From assembly GCF_900101545.1 (NCBI RefSeq), contig NZ_FMZU01000030.1:1-64000 (forward strand): 64,000 nt of DNA, given 5' to 3'. This DNA is from Variovorax sp. CF079 (lineage in GTDB: Bacteria; Pseudomonadota; Gammaproteobacteria; Burkholderiales; Burkholderiaceae_C). Positions 17,327 through 25,125 of this stretch are shown piece by piece (the first letter of the stretch is position 1; the number at the start of each line of letters is the position of its first letter). The position numbers were made by a program, and so were the translations under genes. Under the pieces are notes generated by a model. That model was given only the letters and a program-made list of their open reading frames with translations. It was not told the origin of the DNA and did no database searches.

Positions 17327-18271
17327 ATGCAGGAATTGATAGCTCTGATGGTCGACCACGCGATCGCCGTGGTGTTCCTCGTGAGCTTCGCGGCCCGCGT
17401 CGGGCTGCCGGTGCCGGCAGCGCCGGTGCTGGTGGTGGCCGGCGGATTGGCGGCCGTGGCGGAGCCGGCCCTCCTCGCAACCATGGTGCTGGCCGCGGTG
17501 CTCGCCAACGTGCTGGGCGACGGCGTCTGGTTCTATACCGGCCGCACCTACGGCTACCGCTTCATGCGCCTGCTCTGCAAGATCTCGATCTCGCCGGACT
17601 CCTGCGTGCGGCGCAGCGAAACGCTGATCGGCCGCTGGGGTGGCATGTCGCTGGTGGCTGCCAAGTTCGTGCCCGGCGTCTCGGTGGTGGCGCCGCCGAT
17701 GGCGGGTGCGCTGGGCATGTCGACGCCGCGCTTCCTCGCCTTCGAGACGGCGGCCGCGCTGCTGTGGGCCGGCGTGTTCCTGGGCCTGGGCTGGCTGTTT
17801 CGCGAGCAGATCCAGGCGGTGCTCGATGCCCTGGCCAATGCCGGCAGCGTCGCGACCGCGGCGCTGGTGATCGTGCTGGCCGCCATGCTGGCGCTGCGCT
17901 GGTGGCGCCGTCGCGCCATGCTGCGCATCACCAGCATGCCGCGCGCCACCATCGACGAACTGTTTGCCCTGATGGAAGGCGAGGCGCCGCCGATCGTGGT
18001 CGACGTGCGCGGCGAGGCCGGCATCCAGGTCGATCCGCGACGCATCCCGGGCGCGCTGCCGATCCCGCTGAAGGCGCTGCAGCAGCGGCGAGCGGACCTG
18101 CCCTTCGAGGACAGGGGGCGCGAGATCATCCTGTACTGCAGCTGCCCCAACGAGGTGTCGGCCGCGTTGGCCGCGCAGGCCTTGATGGCGCGCGGCTTCG
18201 TGCGCGCGCGGCCGCTGGCCGGCGGACTCGAAGCCTGGGTGGAGGCCGGGCGGCCGACCACGCAGCACTGA
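17327..18271 (+). CDS. DedA-family membrane protein fused to a rhodanese domain
   Basis: This 314-residue protein joins two modules. Residues 1-205 are a DedA/SNARE-associated membrane domain with the pattern FAARVGLPVPAAPVLVVAGG and KFVPGVSVVAPPMAGALGM. Residues about 210-310 are a cytosolic rhodanese domain (IVVDVRGEAG, the candidate active-site Cys in LYCSCPNEVSAA, and a final GGLEAWVEAG). DedA proteins act in lipid carrier recycling and proton balance; rhodaneses move sulfane sulfur. What the joined domains do together is unknown. It follows urtE by 45 bases and may be read with it. Confidence 0.85.
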   Translation: MQELIALMVDHAIAVVFLVSFAARVGLPVPAAPVLVVAGGLAAVAEPALLATMVLAAVLANVLGDGVWFYTGRTYGYRFMRLLCKISISPDSCVRRSETLIGRWGGMSLVAAKFVPGVSVVAPPMAGALGMSTPRFLAFETAAALLWAGVFLGLGWLFREQIQAVLDALANAGSVATAALVIVLAAMLALRWWRRRAMLRITSMPRATIDELFALMEGEAPPIVVDVRGEAGIQVDPRRIPGALPIPLKALQQRRADLPFEDRGREIILYCSCPNEVSAALAAQALMARGFVRARPLAGGLEAWVEAGRPTTQH

Positions 18272-18274
18272 AAT

Positions 18275-19522
18275 TCAGGGGGCCAGCAGCCGCAGCAGGG
18301 TGTTGGCGACCACCAGCGTCGCCTTGTGCAGTTCGTCCAGCGGAACGCGCTCGTCGGCGCGGTGGCCGTTGGCTTCGAGCAGCGTCTGCGGGCCGGCGCC
18401 GTACATCACGGTGGGGATGCCGGCCTCGCTGTAGAGGCGCGCATCGGTATAGAGCGGCACGCCGATCGGCGTCACCGGCTTGCCCATCACGGCGGCGGCC
18501 TCGCGGCACACGAGATCGGCCAGCGCCTGGGCGCCGGGCGCCGGTGCGAACGGCCGGGCCAGCAGGATCTGCCTGATCTCGACCGAGATGCCCGGCAGCG
18601 CGCGGCAGGCGTCCTCGATCACGCTGCGCAGCTCGGCCTCCGCGGCTTCGGGCACTTCCTCCGGAACGATGCGCCGGTCGATTCGCAAGCTCAGCGTGTC
18701 GGCGACCACGTTGGTGTTGATGCCGCCGTCGATGAGGCCGACCACCATCGTCGGATGCGTGATGCCGGGTGTTTGCGAAGGCCGGCCGGCGAGTGCATCG
18801 CGGTAGCGGTAGAGCGCGGGCAGGAGCGTCGCCGCGGCCTCGATGGCATCGTGGCCGGTGTCGGGGCGCGCGGCATGGGCCGACTTGCCGCGCACCGTCA
18901 CCTCGAGGTGCAGGCAGCCGTTGTGGGCCACCACCACGTGGTGCGAGAAGGCTGCCGAGAGCACGTAGTCGGGACGACTCAGGCCTTGCGAAAGAATCCA
19001 GCCCGGCCCGGTCATGCCGCCGGTTTCCTCGTCGTAGGTGAAGTGCAGTTCGACCGTGCCGGCCAGCGGCATGCCGGATGCGTGCAGCTGCTTCAGCGCG
19101 CGCAGGGCAAAGGCATAGGTCGTGAAGTCGGACTTCGATACCGCTGCACCGCGGCCGTAGAGCCAGCCGTCCCGCACTTCGCCGCCATAAGGGTCGACGC
19201 TCCAGCCCGAGCCCGGCGGCACGACGTCGCCGTGGGCGTTGAGCGCCACCACGGGACCGTCGCCGAAGCGTTCGCGCACGATCAGGTTGGTGATGCTTCG
19301 CATGCCGTGCGCCGCTGCGAATTCGGCCGGCACCGTATGCCTTTCGACCTCGAAATCCATGGCCTCGAGCAGGCGGGCCGTGAGCTCCGCATGCGGCGCG
19401 CAGTCGCCGGGCGGATTGTCGGAAGGGCATTGCACCAGTTGCGCGAGCGTGCGCACCTGCCCGTCGAAATGCGTGTCGATGAACTGGCGCAGTGTGTCGC
19501 GCGCGGAAGAAGAGTCGGTCAT
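18275..19522 (-). CDS. M20-family metallopeptidase/deacylase (ArgE/DapE type)
   Basis: This 415-residue zinc hydrolase has the M20 motifs: NAHGDVVPPGSGW (metal His and Asp), a GRGAAVSKSD segment, FTYDEETGG with the catalytic and metal Glu, a dimerisation lid, and a metal His near the C-terminus (EANGHRADERVPL). Relatives remove N-acyl, N-succinyl or N-carbamoyl groups from amino acids. It lies 10 bases after the large flavoprotein and is probably co-transcribed, which suggests it processes an N-substituted amino acid from the same pathway. The substrate is unknown. Confidence 0.85.
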   Translation of the reverse strand: MTDSSSARDTLRQFIDTHFDGQVRTLAQLVQCPSDNPPGDCAPHAELTARLLEAMDFEVERHTVPAEFAAAHGMRSITNLIVRERFGDGPVVALNAHGDVVPPGSGWSVDPYGGEVRDGWLYGRGAAVSKSDFTTYAFALRALKQLHASGMPLAGTVELHFTYDEETGGMTGPGWILSQGLSRPDYVLSAAFSHHVVVAHNGCLHLEVTVRGKSAHAARPDTGHDAIEAAATLLPALYRYRDALAGRPSQTPGITHPTMVVGLIDGGINTNVVADTLSLRIDRRIVPEEVPEAAEAELRSVIEDACRALPGISVEIRQILLARPFAPAPGAQALADLVCREAAAVMGKPVTPIGVPLYTDARLYSEAGIPTVMYGAGPQTLLEANGHRADERVPLDELHKATLVVANTLLRLLAP

Positions 19523-19532
19523 GGTGGGGAGG

Positions 19533-22463
19533 TCAGAGAAAACGGTCGATGCGAAACGGGGTGATGTCGATCTCGGTGCGGCCGTGCACGATCAGCTCGG
19601 TGACGAGGCGCGCAACGACGGGCGCCAGCGTGTAGCCGTTGGAGCTGACGGCGTTGTAGAAGCCGGGCACGCCGGGCACCTCGCCGAGGATCGGCGCGCC
19701 GTCGATGTTGACGTTCATGCCGGCCCAGCAGCGCACCATGTGCAGACCGCTCACGGCGGGCAGCACCCGGCGCGCCACCCACAGGCTGCCCTCGATGCTG
19801 GCGCGCTCGGCGCGGTTCAGGCGCATGCCTTCGTGGAAGGCAGCGGTCCAGCCGCCGCCGATGATGAGTCCGCCGCTGGCCGCCTGCTTGAGGCTCAGGT
19901 GCCGGTCGGCATGCGCGATCAGGTGGTCCACCAGCGGCGGCGCCGGCTCGGTGACGATCATCTGCAGCGGCGCGCCCTTGACGGGGATCTTCACGCCCAG
20001 CATGTCGCCGACGGTGCTCGACCAGGCGCCGCTCGCGTTGACGATGCGGCCCGCATGAATGGTGCCGCGCGAGGTGTGGACCGTGAAGCCGGCGCCATCG
20101 CCGGGCAGCCGCTCGATGTCCTGCACGTTGCAGCCGCGCAGCATGCGCGCGCCTTGCTGTTGCGCGCGCGTCGCCACCGCATAGGTCGCGCGCAGCGGGT
20201 TGATCTTGCCTTCCATCGGGCACAGTTCCGCACCCAGCAGCTGTTCCGAAAGCGCGGGCGAGAGCCGCCGCAGTTCGGCGCCGTCGATCACCTGCGCATC
20301 GATGCCATGGCTGCGCTCCAGCGCGGCCTTGGCGTCGATGAAGCGCATGCCGGCCACGCTGTCGGCCACCATCAGGCCGCCGGTGATCTTGATCTCGAGG
20401 TCCTCGCCGCAGTCGGCCTCGATCTGCTGCCAGAGGCGCACCGACATCGGCCCGAGCGGCAACGTGGCCGCGGCCGGGCCGCCGCCTTCCTGTGCCTTGG
20501 CGCCGAAGTCGAAGGACAGCAGCTGCACGTGCAGGCTGCCCGCGTTGGCGCCGGAGGCCTGCAGGTTGATGTCGTCGCGCTCCACCACCGTCACGTCCCG
20601 GCCGGCCTTCGACAGGTAGTAGCCGAGGCACGATCCGAGCACGCCGGCGCCGATCACCAGCACCTCGGTGTGCAGCGGCGCGAATGGCGCGTGCTCCACG
20701 GGCCGGGCGAGGTTGGGGGTGATGGCAGGCTTATGGCCGCCCCATTCGGGCTTCTCGAAGCCCAGCGCACCGGCCGGCACCGGCTTGGCCGGCGGGCGTG
20801 GCGCGAAGTACTGCTCGACCTCGGGCGGCCGCCCCGTCAGCTCGCTCACGAGCTTCGCGGCGGTCACTGCGCAGTAGCGGCCCTGGCAGCGGCCCATGCC
20901 CAGGCGCGTGTTGCGCTTGAGTGCGGCCAGTGTGTCGCGGCCGGCGCGGATTTGTTCGCGCACCGAGCCGAAAGTGATTTCCTCGCAGCGGCACAGCAGC
21001 GTGTCGTCGGGTGTCGTGGACAGCGAGACCGGTGGTGCCTGGTAGAGCGACCACAGCGCCTGCTGGAAGCGCTCGGCCTTCCGCAATTGGCCGAGCTCCT
21101 TGCGCGGCTCAGGCGCGGGCAGGTTGAGGTTGCGTGCTGCCGCCGTGCCGGCCAGGGTGCCGCGTGCCAGAGCGACGCGTGAGCCGCCCATGTCGGCGCC
21201 GTCGCCCACGACGAACACGCCGGGCAGGCTGGTGGCGCCGTCTTCGCGCGTCACCGTGGCGAGGTAGCCGAGATGGCGATCCACCGCGCGGTGTTCGCAG
21301 CCCAGCATGCGTGCGAGCTCGGTGGAGGGAATGAAGCCGTAGCCCAGGCACAGCGTGTCGGCCTCGAAGCGCAGCGTCGCCGATTGCCCGTCGATCGCCG
21401 CGGCCTGCACGGCGCGCAGTTCGTCCTCGCCTTCGGCTGAGACCACCGCGTGGCCCCACAACAATGGAACGCGATGGGCGCGCAGTTGTCGCATGTAGCG
21501 CCAGCCATCGCGCAGCAGATCGGGTGCGGTGCGCGCGGCCGTCCACAGTTGCCGCCATTGGGCCAGGGAAGGGCGCATGGCCGATTCGAGCACCGCGACG
21601 ACCTCGGCGCCGCCGGCCAGCAACTCCGCGGCCAGCTGCAGGTTGAGCGGCCCGTTGCCCGCAATCACCACCCGCTGGCCCGGCGCCACGCGGTAGGCCC
21701 GCGCCAGCGTCTGGGCGGCGCCGGTGCTCATCACGCCCGGCAGCGCCCAGCCGGGAAAAGGCACCGGGCGCTCGTAGGCGCCGGGTGCGATCACGAGCTG
21801 CCTGCAGCCGATGACGGTCGCGTGCCCGTCGATCAGCGCGCCGACCTGCTGCGGCGAGAACGCCGCCCATACCTGCGCGCCTTGCTGCACCGTGACGCCG
21901 GCGGCGCGCACCTGCTGTTCGAGCGCGAGGCCTTGCGCGAACTGGCGATCGGGCGGCGCGGCCGCCTGGTGGGACGGCGCCAGCGGCTTGTAGAACTGGC
22001 CGCCTGACTGAAGGCGCTCGTCGAGCACCAGCACCTCGGCCCCGGCCCGCCGCGCCGCGAGCGCCGCCGACAGGCCCGCCGGCCCGGCGCCGATCACCAG
22101 CAGGTCGACCTGCCGGCTTGCCGGCTCGGGGGCTGCTTCGGGCGCGAGCGGGCGCAGCGGATCCGCCGGCGTTCCCGCCGGCATGGCGGAGCGCACCTGC
22201 TGGCCCTCGGCCACCTTGGTGAGGCAGGCGCGCTGGCTGGCTTGGCCATCCACCGTCACCAGGCAATCGAAGCAGGCGCCCATGCCGCAGTACAGGCCGC
22301 GGCGCTCGCCGCCGCGGGTATGGCGCAGCTGCCGGATGCCGCCGGCGGCCAGGGCGGCGGCGATCGTTTCGCCCTCCAGGCCGTCGATGGGCCGGCCGTC
22401 GTACCAAAAGCGCACGGGGCGCCCGCTGGCGGTGATGGAGGGGTGGGTCAGTCTGGCGCTCAT
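19533..22463 (-). CDS. Four-module iron-sulfur flavoprotein (HcnA-HcnB-HcnC-type fusion)
   Basis: This 976-residue protein carries on one chain the parts that HcnABC-like dehydrogenases have as separate subunits. Residues 1-95 form a [2Fe-2S] ferredoxin-like domain (C59, C64, C67, C80). About 105-440 is a pyridine-nucleotide/FAD reductase (DLLVIGAGPAGLSAALAARR). About 475-540 is a BFD-like [2Fe-2S] domain (LLCRCEEI, then GMGRCQGRYC). About 590-976 is a DAO-type FAD oxidase (VLVIGAGVLGSCLGYYLSKA). Relatives oxidise glycine, D-amino acids, opines or D-hydroxyproline. The ATG at 22463 is preferred over a TTG at 22478. A GntR-type operator lies 38 bases upstream. Confidence 0.85.
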   Translation of the reverse strand: MSARLTHPSITASGRPVRFWYDGRPIDGLEGETIAAALAAGGIRQLRHTRGGERRGLYCGMGACFDCLVTVDGQASQRACLTKVAEGQQVRSAMPAGTPADPLRPLAPEAAPEPASRQVDLLVIGAGPAGLSAALAARRAGAEVLVLDERLQSGGQFYKPLAPSHQAAAPPDRQFAQGLALEQQVRAAGVTVQQGAQVWAAFSPQQVGALIDGHATVIGCRQLVIAPGAYERPVPFPGWALPGVMSTGAAQTLARAYRVAPGQRVVIAGNGPLNLQLAAELLAGGAEVVAVLESAMRPSLAQWRQLWTAARTAPDLLRDGWRYMRQLRAHRVPLLWGHAVVSAEGEDELRAVQAAAIDGQSATLRFEADTLCLGYGFIPSTELARMLGCEHRAVDRHLGYLATVTREDGATSLPGVFVVGDGADMGGSRVALARGTLAGTAAARNLNLPAPEPRKELGQLRKAERFQQALWSLYQAPPVSLSTTPDDTLLCRCEEITFGSVREQIRAGRDTLAALKRNTRLGMGRCQGRYCAVTAAKLVSELTGRPPEVEQYFAPRPPAKPVPAGALGFEKPEWGGHKPAITPNLARPVEHAPFAPLHTEVLVIGAGVLGSCLGYYLSKAGRDVTVVERDDINLQASGANAGSLHVQLLSFDFGAKAQEGGGPAAATLPLGPMSVRLWQQIEADCGEDLEIKITGGLMVADSVAGMRFIDAKAALERSHGIDAQVIDGAELRRLSPALSEQLLGAELCPMEGKINPLRATYAVATRAQQQGARMLRGCNVQDIERLPGDGAGFTVHTSRGTIHAGRIVNASGAWSSTVGDMLGVKIPVKGAPLQMIVTEPAPPLVDHLIAHADRHLSLKQAASGGLIIGGGWTAAFHEGMRLNRAERASIEGSLWVARRVLPAVSGLHMVRCWAGMNVNIDGAPILGEVPGVPGFYNAVSSNGYTLAPVVARLVTELIVHGRTEIDITPFRIDRFL

Positions 22464-22500
22464 TGCAGATCGAAGCAAAAAACCGCATTGACGCGATTCA

Positions 22501-22527
22501 ATGTATACGTATACTACACGTATACAT
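22501..22527. promoter_or_regulatory. GntR-type operator between divergent catabolic operons
   Basis: ATGTATACGT (22501-22510) and ACGTATACAT (22518-22527) form a perfect inverted repeat with a 7-base spacer. Both arms contain GTATAC, a core common in GntR-family (FCD) sites. A further GTATAC-like half follows at 22524-22532. The centre is 51 bases from the flavoprotein start and 50 from the lyase start, so one site can control both directions. The regulator is probably the GntR protein encoded at 26631-27338 (inferred). Confidence 0.7.
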
Positions 22528-22563
22528 ATACTTCGTCATTCGATTTTCACCGAGGACCGAGCA

Positions 22564-23460
22564 ATGACAGCGTTCCGAGGCACCTATACGGTGCTCATCA
22601 CCCCCATGACCGCCGACGGCAAGCACGTGGACGTGCCGGCACTGAAGAAGCTGGTCGACTGGCAGATCGAGGAGGGCATCCATGGGCTCATCCCCTTGGG
22701 AAGCACCGGCGAATTCCTGTCGCTGACGGCCGAAGAGCGGCAGTTGGTGATCGAAACCTGCGTGAGCACGGCAGCAAAACGCGTGCCCGTGCTGATCGGC
22801 ACCGGCGCGGAGTGGACCGACGAGTGCGTGCGGCTGAGCCGCGAGGCCGAGACCATGGGCGCCGACGGCGTCATGATCATTCCGCCCTTCTACAGCACGC
22901 CCACCGACGACGAGCTGTTCGCGCACTACCGCAAGGTGGGCGAGGCGATCGGCATTCCGATCATGGTCTACAACAATCCGGCCACGGCCAACGTCGACCT
23001 CAAGCCCGAGTTGGTGGCGCGGCTCTCGCGCATCGACAACTGCAAGTACATCAAGGAGTCGACGCTCGAGGTCACGCGCGTGCGCGACATCATCGAACTC
23101 TGCGGCGACCGCATGACGGTGTTCGCCGGCATCCTCGGCTACGAGTCCTTCTGGCTTGGCGCGCAGGGTTGGGTGGCGGTGTGCTCCAACCTGATCCCGA
23201 AGATGTCGGCGCGCCTGTTCGAGCTGGTCGCCGACGAGAGCGACATGCCTGCCGCGCTTGCGCTCTACAAGAAGATGCTGCCGATCGTGCGCTGGGTCGG
23301 TGGCCACCGCTACGTCGCCGCCTCCAAGGACGGCCTCTCGATGATGGGCCTGCCGGTCGGCAAGCCCCGCGCGCCGCGCCTGCCGCTGCCCGAGGCCGAC
23401 GCGGTCGACCTGCGGCGCGCGCTCGACCAGCTCGGCCTGCTCGACTCGATCCGCGCCTGA
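22564..23460 (+). CDS. Dihydrodipicolinate synthase-family lyase
   Basis: This 298-residue TIM-barrel class I aldolase or lyase has LIPLGSTGEFLSLTAEER (substrate carboxylate loop), the YNNPATANV segment with the catalytic Tyr, and the Schiff-base Lys in KYIKEST. The superfamily includes DapA, N-acetylneuraminate lyase, keto-acid aldolases and pyrroline-4-hydroxy-2-carboxylate deaminase. Its place in a catabolic operon opposite a D-amino-acid-type flavoprotein argues against lysine biosynthesis. The ATG at 22564 gives a standard N-terminus; an earlier in-frame ATG at 22501 lies inside the operator. Confidence 0.88.
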   Translation: MTAFRGTYTVLITPMTADGKHVDVPALKKLVDWQIEEGIHGLIPLGSTGEFLSLTAEERQLVIETCVSTAAKRVPVLIGTGAEWTDECVRLSREAETMGADGVMIIPPFYSTPTDDELFAHYRKVGEAIGIPIMVYNNPATANVDLKPELVARLSRIDNCKYIKESTLEVTRVRDIIELCGDRMTVFAGILGYESFWLGAQGWVAVCSNLIPKMSARLFELVADESDMPAALALYKKMLPIVRWVGGHRYVAASKDGLSMMGLPVGKPRAPRLPLPEADAVDLRRALDQLGLLDSIRA

Positions 23461-23519
23461 GCGCCTTTGCCGCCCCGGTTCCCCTTTCTCGTCTCGTCCA
23501 TCTCCTGAAGGAATCCATC

Positions 23520-24356
23520 ATGAAATTGCTTCCCGCTCTCGCATCGGCAACGGCTCTCTTCGTCTTCGGCATGGGCGGGGTTCAAGCCCAGGCCCAGGCC
23601 TGCAAGTCGCCGGTGCCCGACTCGGCGCTGGTCAAGAAAGGCACGCTGGTGATGTCGGTCAACCCGACGCTGCCGCCGATGCAGTTCGTCGACCAGTCCG
23701 GCGCGCTCAAGGGCATGCGCGTGGAGCTCGGCGAAGCCATCGCCAAGCGCCTGTGCCTTACGCCCGAATACGTACGCATCGAGTTCTCGGCCATGATCCC
23801 GGGCCTGCAGGCCGGCCGCTGGGACGTCATCAACACCGGCATCTTCTACACCGAGGAGCGCGCCAAGCTGATGCAGATGCTGCAGTACGAAGACCAGGCC
23901 ATCAGCATCAGCACGGCCAAGGGCAACCCGCTGAAGATTGCCAAGCCCGACGACCTCTCCGGCAAGAGCATCGGCGTGGAGATCGGCGGCTTCGAGGAGC
24001 GCAAGGCGCGCGAGCTCGACAAGCAGCTCACCGACAAGGGCATGAAGGGCATGACCATCCGCACCTTCGAGAACTTCGCGATGGCCTTCCAGGCGCTGCG
24101 CGCGGGCCAGGTCGAGGTGGCGCTGTCGATCGACTCCACCGGCGCCGAGTACCAGAAGCGCGGCGATTTCGACCGCGTGCTCAACGGCCTGTTCCCGACG
24201 CCGGTGGCGCTGGCCACGCGCAACAAGGAACTTGCGGTCGCGATGGCCAAGGCGCTCAACGACATGAAGGCCGACGGCAGCTTCCAGAAGCTCTTCGACC
24301 AGTACGGCGTGAAGGCGATCGACGGCGCCGTGACCGTCAAGGGGCCCGCGAGCTGA
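23520..24356 (+). CDS. Amino-acid-type ABC transporter binding protein
   Basis: This 278-residue periplasmic binding protein is of the polar amino acid (SBP_bac_3) family. A signal peptide ends near GVQAQA. The domain follows with TLVMSVNPTLPPMQF, GMRVELGEAIAKRL, AGRWDVINTGIFYTEERA, GKSIGVEIGGFEE and LATRNKELAVAM. Its ligand is presumably the compound degraded by the neighbouring enzymes. It follows the lyase by 59 bases and precedes the permease by 36. Confidence 0.88.
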   Translation: MKLLPALASATALFVFGMGGVQAQAQACKSPVPDSALVKKGTLVMSVNPTLPPMQFVDQSGALKGMRVELGEAIAKRLCLTPEYVRIEFSAMIPGLQAGRWDVINTGIFYTEERAKLMQMLQYEDQAISISTAKGNPLKIAKPDDLSGKSIGVEIGGFEERKARELDKQLTDKGMKGMTIRTFENFAMAFQALRAGQVEVALSIDSTGAEYQKRGDFDRVLNGLFPTPVALATRNKELAVAMAKALNDMKADGSFQKLFDQYGVKAIDGAVTVKGPAS

Positions 24357-24392
24357 TCGCGCCGCGGTCCCTGAGTACACGAAGGAAAGTCC

Positions 24393-25112
24393 ATGGGACA
24401 AGGCTGGAACTGGTCGGGGTTCGCCGACTACCTGTTCAATCCGTACATCCTGAGCGGCGCCGTGACCACGCTGTGGCTCACGCTCGCCGCGATCGCCGGC
24501 GGGCTGGTCGTCGGATGCGCGCTGGCCTTGGCCAGGCTCTCCAGCCAGCGCTGGCTGGCCGGGCCGGCGCACTTCTACATCTGGGTGTTCCGCGGCACGC
24601 CGCTCCTGGTGCAGCTGATCATCATCTACACCGGCCTGCCGCAGCTCGGGCTCAAGCTTTCGGTGATCGAGTCGGCGCTGCTCGGGCTGATCCTCAACGA
24701 AGCGGCCTATCTCGCGGAGATCATTCGCGGCGGCATCCAGTCGGTGCCGGTGGGCCAGACCAACGCGGCGCGCGCGGTCGGTTTCAGCAACGCGCAGACC
24801 ATGCGCTACATCGTCATGCCGCAGGCCATGCGGCTCATCATCCCGACGCTGGGCAACAGCATCAACGGCCTGCTCAAGACCACTTCGATCACCTCGGTGA
24901 TCTCGATGGAGGAGCTGCTGCGCCGCACGCAGGTGCTGATCCAGGAGAAGTTCATGGTGCTCGAGCTCTTCCTCGTCGCCGCCATCTACTACCTGCTGAT
25001 GACCACCGCCTGGGACTTCGTGCAGCGCCGCATCGAGCGCCACTACGGCCGCGCCTACGGCAACGCGAGCGCGCCGGTCGTGGCTGTGGACGTCGTGCTC
25101 GAGCAGCGCTAG
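24393..25112 (+). CDS. Amino-acid-type ABC transporter permease
   Basis: This 239-residue HisM/GlnP-type permease has about five hydrophobic helices, the family motif FRGTPLLVQLIIIYTGLPQL and the ATPase-contact EAA loop (EAAYLAEIIRGGIQSVPVGQ). Only one permease is present, so it probably works as a homodimer. No cognate ATPase gene is found between here and the regulator, which is unusual; it may borrow one from elsewhere. GGAGATTC of the next gene's leader follows directly. Confidence 0.9.
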   Translation: MGQGWNWSGFADYLFNPYILSGAVTTLWLTLAAIAGGLVVGCALALARLSSQRWLAGPAHFYIWVFRGTPLLVQLIIIYTGLPQLGLKLSVIESALLGLILNEAAYLAEIIRGGIQSVPVGQTNAARAVGFSNAQTMRYIVMPQAMRLIIPTLGNSINGLLKTTSITSVISMEELLRRTQVLIQEKFMVLELFLVAAIYYLLMTTAWDFVQRRIERHYGRAYGNASAPVVAVDVVLEQR

Positions 25113-25125
25113 CCGGAGATTCATC

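Noticed and set aside
22501..22563. Start of the lyase at the ATG at 22501
   Set aside because: That ATG is part of the operator palindrome; the family N-terminus begins at 22564.
22564..23460. Assignment of the DapA-like gene as lysine-biosynthetic dapA
   Set aside because: It sits in a GntR-controlled catabolic operon with a transporter and amidohydrolase, which does not fit a housekeeping role.
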